A DNA stretch of 64,000 nucleotides from Arthrobacter stackebrandtii (GTDB lineage Bacteria > Actinomycetota > Actinomycetes > Actinomycetales > Micrococcaceae): assembly GCF_017876675.1 (NCBI RefSeq), contig NZ_JAGIOI010000001.1:4092001-4156000 (forward strand), read 5' to 3'. Position 1 is the stretch's first letter. Every line of letters starts with the position of its first letter. Below are positions 57,484 to 64,000 of the stretch, one piece after another. A program made the position numbers and the translations under genes. The notes under the pieces were generated by a model, which had not been told where the DNA came from, made no database searches, and was given only the letters and a program-made list of their open reading frames with translations.

Positions 57484-57526
57484 AGGCCCTTTGGCCCTAA
57501 CCACCACTCTCGGCCGGCAGTAGCGT
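57484..57526 (+). promoter_or_regulatory. DosR-box-like site plus -10 upstream of alcohol dehydrogenase
   Basis: AGGCCCTTTGGCCCTA (57484-57499) is followed after exactly 21 nt by TAGCGT (57521-57526). The gene starts 68 bases further on and has its own ribosome site, so this one is a leadered transcript. Confidence 0.5.
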
Positions 57527-57594
57527 CTACTGTGCGAGCCGGATCAACCGGCCTGAAGCAGCAAGCACACAGCAGAACATCGGGAGGACATGTT

Positions 57595-58656
57595 ATGAAA
57601 GCTCTGGTGTACCAAGGCCCAGGCGAGAAGGAGTGGAAAGACGTTCCGATGCCACAGCTGGCCAACTCCGGCGACGTCATTGTCCGCGTGGACACCACCA
57701 CTATTTGCGGTACAGACCTGCACATCCTAAAGGGTGACGTTCCCGCGGTCACGCCGGGCCGGATTCTGGGCCATGAAGGCGTGGGAACAGTCACGGAGAC
57801 CGGCACAGGAGTCAAGGACTTTGCTGTCGGCGACCGCGTCATCATCTCCTGCATCAAGTCCTGCGGGCACTGCATCAACTGCCGCAGCGGTTTGTATTCA
57901 CACTGTCTCGGGGACGAAGGTGCCGCCGGCATTGGCTGGGTATTTGGGCACCTCATCGATGGAACCCAGGCAGAATATGTCCGTGTTCCCTACGCCGACA
58001 ACTCGCTGCACAAGCTGCCCGACGGCGTGAGTGATGTTCAGGCTGTCATGCTCTCTGACATTCTGCCCACCGGATTCGAGATCGGGGTCCTTGCCGGGGC
58101 GGTCAAGCCGGGCGATGTGGTGGCGGTCATCGGCGCCGGCCCCGTGGGGCTCGCTGCCATGATGACCGCCGGGTTGTGCGGCGCGGCCAAGGTTATCGCC
58201 CTTGACCTGGACAAGGGCAGGTTGGAGCAGGCGAGGAAATTTGGTGCCACAGACGCCGTCGACTCCGGCGACGCAGACTGGAAGGATCAGGTCTTTGCCC
58301 TCACCGACGGGGCGGGGGTGGATGTTGCCATCGAAGCCGTTGGCCTTCCAGCTACATTCGAGATGGCTGTGGACACGGTGCGCCCCGGCGGCCATGTGGC
58401 CAATGTCGGCGTTCATGGAAAGCCCGTCGAACTGCACCTGGACGAGCTGTGGATTCGCAACATCACCATCACCATGGGCCTGGTCAACGCCAACTCCACG
58501 CCGATGCTGCTCAAGCTTGTTGCCGCACATAAGATCCCGGCCGAACAGTTCGCAACCCACTTCTTCAACTTTGACCAAATGCTGGATGCCTATGAGACGT
58601 TTGCGAATGCGGCCACCACCAAGGCCCTCAAGGTCATCATTTCACGCGCTGGCTGA
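57595..58656 (+). CDS. Zinc-dependent alcohol dehydrogenase
   Basis: 353 residues, medium-chain dehydrogenase. Catalytic zinc: Cys in TTICGTDLHI and GHEGVG. Structural zinc: CGHCINCRSGLYSHC (four Cys). NAD site VAVIGAGPVGLAAMMTAGL with Asp in IALDLDKGR. SDILPTGFEIGVLAGAV is typical of the group acting on simple alcohols or aldehydes. In low oxygen it could reoxidise NADH by making alcohol. GGGAGG seven to twelve bases before ATG 57595 is the ribosome site. Confidence 0.93.
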   Translation: MKALVYQGPGEKEWKDVPMPQLANSGDVIVRVDTTTICGTDLHILKGDVPAVTPGRILGHEGVGTVTETGTGVKDFAVGDRVIISCIKSCGHCINCRSGLYSHCLGDEGAAGIGWVFGHLIDGTQAEYVRVPYADNSLHKLPDGVSDVQAVMLSDILPTGFEIGVLAGAVKPGDVVAVIGAGPVGLAAMMTAGLCGAAKVIALDLDKGRLEQARKFGATDAVDSGDADWKDQVFALTDGAGVDVAIEAVGLPATFEMAVDTVRPGGHVANVGVHGKPVELHLDELWIRNITITMGLVNANSTPMLLKLVAAHKIPAEQFATHFFNFDQMLDAYETFANAATTKALKVIISRAG

Positions 58657-58722
58657 ACGCCGCGGAGCAAGAAAATCCGGCGGGAGCACGTGTCTTCTCG
58701 CCACAATGAAAGGAAGAGAACC

Positions 58723-59364
58723 ATGTCCCAGGTAACCATCATCGGCAACGGACACATGGCCAGGGCCATAGCTGTGCGCATGATCCATGCCCGCCATTCA
58801 GTCCAGATCCTTGGCCGTGACGGAGAAAGAACCCGTGAACTGGTCGAAGACCTCGGCGCCGGCGCCACGGGTGGCGGAGAGGAGGCAGTGATCGAAGGCG
58901 GCATCGTCATTCTGGCGGTCCCCTACGAGGAAGCAGTAAGGGTGGTGCTCCTGTACGGCGAAACCTTGGCCGGCAAGGTCGTGGTCGACATCAGCAACCC
59001 AGTGAACCTGGCTGACTTTGACTCAATGCGCACCCCTGCCGGGTCGTCCGCAGCCGAGCAGGTTGCCCTGCATGCGTCCAAGGGTGCCTTGGTTGTCAAG
59101 GCATTCAACACGTGTTTCGCAGCAACCCTTGAAGCCGGACATGTTGCCGGCCAGCCCTTGGATGTTTTCATTGCCGGGGACTCACAGGATGCCAAGCTGA
59201 AGGTCAGCGCCGTGGTCGCCGCATCCGGCCTTCGCCCCATCGACGTCGGCCCCCTCCGCCGGGCGCGGGAATTGGAGGCCATGATGTTGATGCTGATGGG
59301 GTTGCAGGTGGACCCAAGCCATGAGAACTTCAATTGGGACACCGCAATCAAGCTTCTTCCGTGA
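58723..59364 (+). CDS. NADP(F420)-oxidoreductase-like Rossmann protein
   Basis: 213 residues. N-terminal VTIIGNGHMARAIAVRM dinucleotide motif, then VILAVPYEEAVRVV, VVDISNPVNLADF, VVKAFNTCFAATLEAG and a helical C-terminus. This is the fold of F420-dependent NADP reductases and related predicted dinucleotide-binding proteins. Whether it binds F420 or only NADP is not shown. AGGAAGAG precedes the ATG. It is 66 bases downstream of the alcohol dehydrogenase gene, probably the same operon, and ends at a strong terminator. Confidence 0.82.
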   Translation: MSQVTIIGNGHMARAIAVRMIHARHSVQILGRDGERTRELVEDLGAGATGGGEEAVIEGGIVILAVPYEEAVRVVLLYGETLAGKVVVDISNPVNLADFDSMRTPAGSSAAEQVALHASKGALVVKAFNTCFAATLEAGHVAGQPLDVFIAGDSQDAKLKVSAVVAASGLRPIDVGPLRRARELEAMMLMLMGLQVDPSHENFNWDTAIKLLP

Positions 59365-59450
59365 TCCATGGCGACTGGGTTGGCTGTGGATTTCGCCGCA
59401 TACGCCCGGTCCAGGTGATCAACAACGAAGCCTCACCATCAAGATAGGCG

Positions 59451-59490
59451 CAGCTGGAGGCGGGGCCCGCGATGGCCCCGCCTCCAGCTG
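59451..59490. terminator. Strong bidirectional terminator
   Basis: CAGCTGGAGGCGGGGCC (59451-59467) pairs perfectly with 59474-59490 around CGCGAT, a 17-bp stem. It separates the convergent reductase and beta-CASP genes. Confidence 0.9.
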
Positions 59491-59503
59491 TGTCCCGCTG
59501 CGT

Positions 59504-60889
59504 TCAGCGGGGATCCGCCAGGGAAACAGTCTCCAGATACTCTGCGGCCCGGGCGTTCCAGTCCAGTTCGTGCTTGATACGCAGGCGCAGTGCATCTGAC
59601 GCATCGGGCTCACCGTGGACTATGTAGCTCATGCGCGGAGCTTCCGGGGCGGCCCGCAACCACTCCATGATGGCATCGGCATCGGCGTGGGCTGAAAACG
59701 CCTCCGTCTGGAAAACCTCTGCCCGGACGGGGATGTCCTGCCCGTAGATGCGCAGCTGGCGATTTCCCGATGCCAGGGAAGCCCCTCGAGTTCCGCCCGC
59801 CTGGTAGCCGGCCAGGACAATGGCGTTCCTTCGGTCCTGCCCATAGCTTGCCACGTGGTGAAGGATCCGTCCGCCGGTGAGCATGCCGCTGGCCGAGATG
59901 ATGATCATGGGCCCACCCCGGAGATTGAGCAGCTTGGATTCATCCACTGTCCGGGTCATGGTTGCCAGCTTGTACATCTGGCTGAACTCCGCATCGCTGA
60001 TCCGGTGCTCGTCACGGTGCCGCTGGTACATAAGTGAGGCGTCAATTGCCATCGGGCTGTTCAGAAAAATCGGGACCTCAGGGAAGGCGCCGTGGCGGCG
60101 CAGCCTCGCCAGGCTCAACAGTATGCTTTCGGTCCGCCCCACTGCGAAGGCGGCAATCATTACCACGCCGCCACGCTTGACCACCCGGTTGATCAGCTCA
60201 CCCAGTCCGTCGTCGGCGTTTCCGGTCGGATGGGTGCGGTTTCCGTAGGTCGATTCGGTGACCAGCACCTCCACCGGCTCAAGGTCTCGGGGAGGGTACA
60301 TCAGCGGATCGTCCGCCCGGCCCAAGTCTCCCGTGAAATGGACGCTGTGGCCGGCAATCGACAGGCGAATCTGTGCAGCTCCTAGAATGTGTCCCGCCGG
60401 CACCAAGGTGGCGCTGATACCAGCGCCTACGTCGAATGGCCTGTCAAAGTCATGCGTCCGGAAACTCTTGAGCGAGCGGACCGCGTCCGCGGCCGTGTAC
60501 AGCGGCACGGGCGGGGTGTGGGTTGATGAGCCCCGGTGTTCGGCGTAGTGGGCCTCTTCTTCGAGCAGGTGCCCGCTATCAGGAAGCAGCAGGGTGCACA
60601 GCTCCTGCGTTCCCTCGGTGGCGTGGATCGGTCCGCGAAACCCGTCACGAACCAGCGCTGGCAAATATCCGGTGTGGTCAAGATGGGCGTGGGTGACAAT
60701 GACGGCGTCGACCGACGCGGCAGGGACGGGCAGCCTGGCACGGTTTCTCTCACGGAGGTACTTGTAGCCTTGAAAAAGGCCGCAGTCCACCAAGATCCGC
60801 CGACCTCCAGCTTCCAAAAGGTATTTCGAACCTGTGACTGTGCCGGCGGCGCCGAGAAAACGCAGGGTGGGGCTGTTGTCGCGACTCAT
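59504..60889 (-). CDS. MBL-fold beta-CASP ribonuclease-type protein
   Basis: 461 residues. Metallo-beta-lactamase motifs: FLGAAGTVTGSKYLLE, THAHLDHTG (HxHxDH), VPAGHILGAAQI and FTGDLGR. Beta-CASP domain with GRTESILLSLARL, then ASGMLTGGRILHH (motif B/C) and FSAHADADAIMEWL. Related enzymes are 5'-3' exo- and endoribonucleases or CPSF-like proteins. Its presence among stress genes fits RNA turnover in dormancy. The ATG is 2 bases after the stop of a small upstream frame, whose GGGAG is its ribosome site. Confidence 0.88.
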   Translation of the reverse strand: MSRDNSPTLRFLGAAGTVTGSKYLLEAGGRRILVDCGLFQGYKYLRERNRARLPVPAASVDAVIVTHAHLDHTGYLPALVRDGFRGPIHATEGTQELCTLLLPDSGHLLEEEAHYAEHRGSSTHTPPVPLYTAADAVRSLKSFRTHDFDRPFDVGAGISATLVPAGHILGAAQIRLSIAGHSVHFTGDLGRADDPLMYPPRDLEPVEVLVTESTYGNRTHPTGNADDGLGELINRVVKRGGVVMIAAFAVGRTESILLSLARLRRHGAFPEVPIFLNSPMAIDASLMYQRHRDEHRISDAEFSQMYKLATMTRTVDESKLLNLRGGPMIIISASGMLTGGRILHHVASYGQDRRNAIVLAGYQAGGTRGASLASGNRQLRIYGQDIPVRAEVFQTEAFSAHADADAIMEWLRAAPEAPRMSYIVHGEPDASDALRLRIKHELDWNARAAEYLETVSLADPR

Positions 60890-60891
60890 GT

Positions 60892-61257
60892 TTACTCCCG
60901 ATGGGTTTTGCCTGCCGGCCTTGGACAGACCATTGGCTGGTCCTGTCCGTTCAGGACCGCAAGATCAGCTGCAGAAAGTGCCGCCACGCCGCCCTGTTCG
61001 ACTGTGGCGGGGCCGGAATAGCCGCCACTGACAATGTTTACCGGGGTCCGGGGCAAGACACGGCACCCCGAGTTCTGCCGGAGCCAGTCATTGGTGTCCT
61101 GGCCAGGCCCATCCCAAACCCTTTGCAGCAACCTCGGATTCACGCCCTGTTCAGAGAGTTCATTTTCCTTTGGTCCAGAGCATGCGCCGCCATCGCGACC
61201 TCGTGGAGGGGCCAAGGCCGGGCACTGGCCGTGGGCCTCGACCACACGGCTGGTCAT
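60892..61257 (-). CDS. Small protein of unknown nature, possibly a gene remnant
   Basis: 121 codons: MTSRVVEAHGQCPALAPP at the start, VWDGPGQDTNDWLRQNSG in the middle, PATVEQGGVAALSAADLAVL near the end. No family recognised. It lies in a chain of coupled frames: its ATG overlaps the stop of a 19-codon frame, its stop is 2 bases before the beta-CASP ATG, and a DosR-box-like promoter stands at the head. It may be a real leader gene, or part of a broken longer one. Confidence 0.4.
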   Translation of the reverse strand: MTSRVVEAHGQCPALAPPRGRDGGACSGPKENELSEQGVNPRLLQRVWDGPGQDTNDWLRQNSGCRVLPRTPVNIVSGGYSGPATVEQGGVAALSAADLAVLNGQDQPMVCPRPAGKTHRE

Positions 61258-61348
61258 GGGAGCCGTCTTTTCACAGGTGCATCCTCGAAGCCGTGGCGCA
61301 GGTGGTGCCTCATCATTGCCAATCAGAACCCTTCCTGGAGCGAGTCAT
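61254..61348 (-). other. Two short coupled frames at the head of the beta-CASP transcript
   Basis: ATG 61348 follows AAGGGGAAGGT and codes 11 residues (MTRSRKGSDWQ). Its TGA overlaps the next ATG at 61313 (TGATG), which codes 19 residues (MRHHLRHGFEDAPVKRRLP) and whose TGA overlaps the 121-codon frame (ATGA). This could be a leader-peptide cascade or a frameshifted gene. Confidence 0.35.
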
Positions 61349-61362
61349 ACCTTCCCCTTTCA

Positions 61363-61407
61363 AGGTTAGGGCGGGCAAGTCTGCAGGCGACAGGGCCCTA
61401 AGTCCCG
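61363..61407 (-). promoter_or_regulatory. DosR-box-like site plus -10, minus strand
   Basis: GGGCCCTAAGTCCC (61393-61406) has 12 of 14 matches to the DosR core by my count. On the minus strand TAACCT (61368-61363) follows 22 nt after the CCCTG. It would drive the short frames and the beta-CASP gene. The 205 bases between this site and the ppsA stop hold no recognised feature. Confidence 0.45.
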
Positions 61408-61612
61408 TCCCTCGGGTTACCAGGCACCAGGGTCGGCCTTGGCCTGCAGTGCGTTGATGGCAACCGTGCGGTGTCCATGGCGATTCCGGCCGGCTGTTCA
61501 CAAGTCGGCACAGGCATCACGGCGCCAACATGGAGCCCAAACAGTGCGGGAAGGGTCTTTCAAGTCCCTCCTTTGTTGCGGACTCGGCGATGGTCCTGCC
61601 ATCCCCAATGCC

Positions 61613-64000
61613 CTATCTTCCAGGCAGGGTCGTCCCCACCATGTCATGCTTCATCACTGCTTCTGCCGCCGCAATGGTGGGGACGGTGCGCAGGAAGCTG
61701 TCCGGATTCAGCGAGATTGAATCAATGCCCGCTGCCACCAGGAACTGTGCAAAATCCGGGTGGTTGCTGGGTCCCTGCCCGCAGATCCCAATGTGGATGC
61801 CCGCCGCGTGGGCAGCGGCGACCGCCGCACCGATCATGTCCATCACGGCCTCGTCACGTTCGTCAAAAAGCGGTGCAAGTGCCGCAGAGTCCCGATCAAC
61901 GCCGAGGACCAGCTGGGTGAGATCGTTGGATCCGATGGAGAAGCCGTCAAATTTGGCAGCGAACTTTTCAGCCAGGACAACATTCGCAGGGACTTCACAC
62001 ATCATGTACACCTTGAGCCCGTCCCGGCCACGGACCAAGCCATTGTCGGCCATGACGGCCAGGACACGGTCAGCCTCACCCAGTGTGCGGCAAAACGGCA
62101 CCATGACAATGACGTTGGAGAAGCCGCAGTAGTTGCGCAGGCGCTGGATGGCCCGGCACTCGAGCTCAAAGCCGTCTTTGTAGCGCGGGTCGTAGTAGCG
62201 TGAGGCTCCCCGGAACCCGATCATCGGGTTGGACTCCTCATCCTCGAAGGCTGAACCGCCCACCAGGTGGGCGTACTCGTTCGTTTTGAAGTCACTAAAC
62301 CGCACCACTGCCGGTGCCGGGTAGAACGGCGCAGCCAGTTTGGCCAGGCCCCGTGCCAATGTGTGCACAAAATAGTCTGCTGGGTTTTCAAAGCCGCGCG
62401 TGAGCTCCTTGATTCTGGACTGCTCCGCCGGGTCCGTGACACGTTCCGGATGGGCCAGTGCCATGGGGTGCACTTGGATCATGTCGTTGATGACGAACTC
62501 CATGCGCGCCAGTCCAATGCCCTTGGCCGGAAGACGCCACCATTTGAATGCCTCGGAGGGGCTGGCCAGGTTGAGCATGACTTCCGTTCGCGTGGCCGGC
62601 ATCTCGCCGAGGTCCACATCGTCTTGGGCACTTCCCAGGAGACCCTCATAGACATGTCCGGTGTCGCCGTCCGCGCAGGAGACCGTGATGGCCTGCCCAT
62701 CGGCAATCGTGCTGGTGGCGTTGGAGGTTCCGACGACGGCGGTGATCCCCAGTTCCCGGCTGACGATGGCCGCATGGCTGGTTGCCCCGCCCCTGTCCGT
62801 GACGATGGCCTTGGCCCGTTTCATGACCGGGACCCAGTCTGGATCGGTTTGTTCGGCTACCAGTACGGAACCGTCCACAAAGCTGCCGATGTCAGCGGCG
62901 CTCTTGATCACGCAGGCGGTCCCCGAGGCAATCGAATCACCCACTGCGGCGCCTTCGGCCAGCAGCGGTCCTTCCTCGGTCAGCCGGTGCGTGCTCATCA
63001 CGGTGCCGCTCTTGCGGGCCTGGACAGTTTCAGGCCGTGCCTGGACGATGAACAGCTCGCCGCTCACCCCGTCCTTGGCCCATTCCATGTCCATCGGCCG
63101 GCCATAGTGGTTCTCGATCTGGATGGCCCACCTGCCCAACTGGACAATTTCTGCGTCGTCCAGGCAAAAGGAGGCCCGTTCCGCATCACTGCTGTCAACC
63201 ATGAGCGTTCCCGCACCGCCGCTGGCCGGGTACGTCAGTTTGCGCGTCTTGGACCCGAGCGTCTTTTCGATCACCGGTGAGAACGCCTCGGTGTCCAGGA
63301 GTGGTTTGAAGACCCCGTATTTGTCTGGGTTCACCATGCCCAGGACCACTGTCTCGCCCAGCCCCCAGTTTGCGCTGATGACGGCGGCCCTGGGAAAACC
63401 GGTTTCGGTGTCAATCGAGAACATGACACCGGCGGCGCCCACATCGGAGCGGACCATGAGCTGAACACCCACCGACAATGCCACCTCAAGCTGTCCGTAG
63501 TGCATGATCTGGCGGTAGCTGATGGCCCGGTCGGTGAAGAGGGAGGCATAGCAGCGAAGGCAGGCATCCACCAGCTGCTGCTCGCCCCTGACGTTCAGGA
63601 ACGTTTCCTGTTGGCCGGCAAAGCTGGCGTCGGGCAGGTCTTCGGCAGTGGCGCTGCTGCGGACGGCGACGGCGGGTTCTTCCTCTCCGCTGCGCTCGGC
63701 CAGCTCACGGTAGAAGGAACGGATTTGGGCGGCCGTTTCATCCGGAAACTTACCGCTGAGGATCAGTGCCCGAATCTCGCTTCCGATGTCCCGCCAGTTG
63801 GAGTCGCTGCCGTTCTTGCCTGCGAGTATCCGCGCCAGCTTGGGCGCCATGTTGTTCGCCACGATGAATTCGCGGTAGGCCGAAGCTGTGAGGGCGAAAC
63901 CGCCTGGCACCCTGACCCCTTCGGCGGACAGCGAATGGAGCATCTCACCCAGGGAGGCATTTTTTCCGCCGACATCGGCAACGTCCTTAATGCCAACATC
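61613..64000 (-). CDS. ppsA: Phosphoenolpyruvate synthase (5' end outside window)
   Basis: 795 codons are visible and the frame is open to base 64000, so only a short N-terminal piece is missing. Order: VGGKNASLGEML and a pyruvate/PEP-synthase ATP-binding domain (RSSATAEDLPDASFAGQQETFLN; PMDMEWAKDG). The swivelling phosphohistidine domain follows with His in GGATSHAAIVSRELGI. The PEP/pyruvate barrel ends in GICGQGPSNHPDFAQFLVAAGIDSISLNPDS with the active-site Cys-Gly-Gln. It makes PEP from pyruvate and ATP. In the island it may keep gluconeogenic flow when glycolysis is bypassed by phosphoketolase. Its promoter lies outside the window. Confidence 0.95.
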   Translation of the reverse strand, partial: DVGIKDVADVGGKNASLGEMLHSLSAEGVRVPGGFALTASAYREFIVANNMAPKLARILAGKNGSDSNWRDIGSEIRALILSGKFPDETAAQIRSFYRELAERSGEEEPAVAVRSSATAEDLPDASFAGQQETFLNVRGEQQLVDACLRCYASLFTDRAISYRQIMHYGQLEVALSVGVQLMVRSDVGAAGVMFSIDTETGFPRAAVISANWGLGETVVLGMVNPDKYGVFKPLLDTEAFSPVIEKTLGSKTRKLTYPASGGAGTLMVDSSDAERASFCLDDAEIVQLGRWAIQIENHYGRPMDMEWAKDGVSGELFIVQARPETVQARKSGTVMSTHRLTEEGPLLAEGAAVGDSIASGTACVIKSAADIGSFVDGSVLVAEQTDPDWVPVMKRAKAIVTDRGGATSHAAIVSRELGITAVVGTSNATSTIADGQAITVSCADGDTGHVYEGLLGSAQDDVDLGEMPATRTEVMLNLASPSEAFKWWRLPAKGIGLARMEFVINDMIQVHPMALAHPERVTDPAEQSRIKELTRGFENPADYFVHTLARGLAKLAAPFYPAPAVVRFSDFKTNEYAHLVGGSAFEDEESNPMIGFRGASRYYDPRYKDGFELECRAIQRLRNYCGFSNVIVMVPFCRTLGEADRVLAVMADNGLVRGRDGLKVYMMCEVPANVVLAEKFAAKFDGFSIGSNDLTQLVLGVDRDSAALAPLFDERDEAVMDMIGAAVAAAHAAGIHIGICGQGPSNHPDFAQFLVAAGIDSISLNPDSFLRTVPTIAAAEAVMKHDMVGTTLPGR

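Noticed and set aside
61530-62132. 200-codon plus-strand frame opposite ppsA
   Set aside because: Antisense shadow of a gene with complete PEP synthase motifs.

Overview
The window is high-GC DNA with dense, often 4-base-overlapping (ATGA/GTGA) genes, GTG starts and actinobacterial families (DosR/DosS-like pair, ECF42 sigma factor with a DGPF partner, FBP-domain protein, DUF3040, CoxG). This points to an aerobic soil actinomycete, most likely Micrococcaceae and Arthrobacter-like; the genus is inference. No rRNA, tRNA, CRISPR array, insertion sequence or phage gene was found.

Layout. 1-1.3 kb: the end of a GH65 glycoside phosphorylase/hydrolase. 1.38-2.97 kb: an apparent retron, a structured RNA closed by a 20-bp a1/a2-type duplex and followed 3 bases later by a YADD reverse transcriptase. 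3.1-10.95 kb: a seven-gene coxDEFSLMG-type operon for a form II (AYRGAGR) molybdenum hydroxylase related to aerobic CO dehydrogenase, with its maturation factors and a membrane-anchored CoxG. 11.6-13.1 kb: FBP protein, RidA and a divergent HxlR regulator. 13.2-17.1 kb: a heterodimeric ABC exporter with one degenerate ATP site. 17.2-18.9 kb: ECF42 sigma and DGPF protein. 19.7-23.8 kb: a two-component system divergent from an ABC/FtsX exporter. 24-39 kb: mixed metabolic and membrane genes, including M23-AKR, a K+ channel, a MocR regulator, a ChaA-type antiporter, a luxS-mtnN operon, and a TetR-controlled FMO-SDR pair.

39.5-64 kb looks like a hypoxia/dormancy island. It holds a DosR-like regulator and a DosS/DosT-like sensor whose first GAF domain keeps the His/Tyr spacing of the mycobacterial heme pocket. 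Around them lie several universal stress proteins, three flavin-binding PPOX-fold proteins, an MgtA-type ATPase, phosphoketolase, a zinc alcohol dehydrogenase, an AarF/UbiB kinase, a beta-CASP nuclease and PEP synthase. At least eight promoter-region sites share a DosR-box-like palindrome (GGGxCTTTGGxCCCTA-like), a 21-22 nt gap and a -10-like hexamer. In four of them the ATG lies 6-7 nt after the hexamer, predicting leaderless mRNAs. The island also carries two decayed genes (a universal stress protein and a YbhN-type membrane protein).

The two most novel items are the candidate actinobacterial retron, which has no adjacent effector, and the box-21/22-hexamer regulon around the DosRS-like pair.
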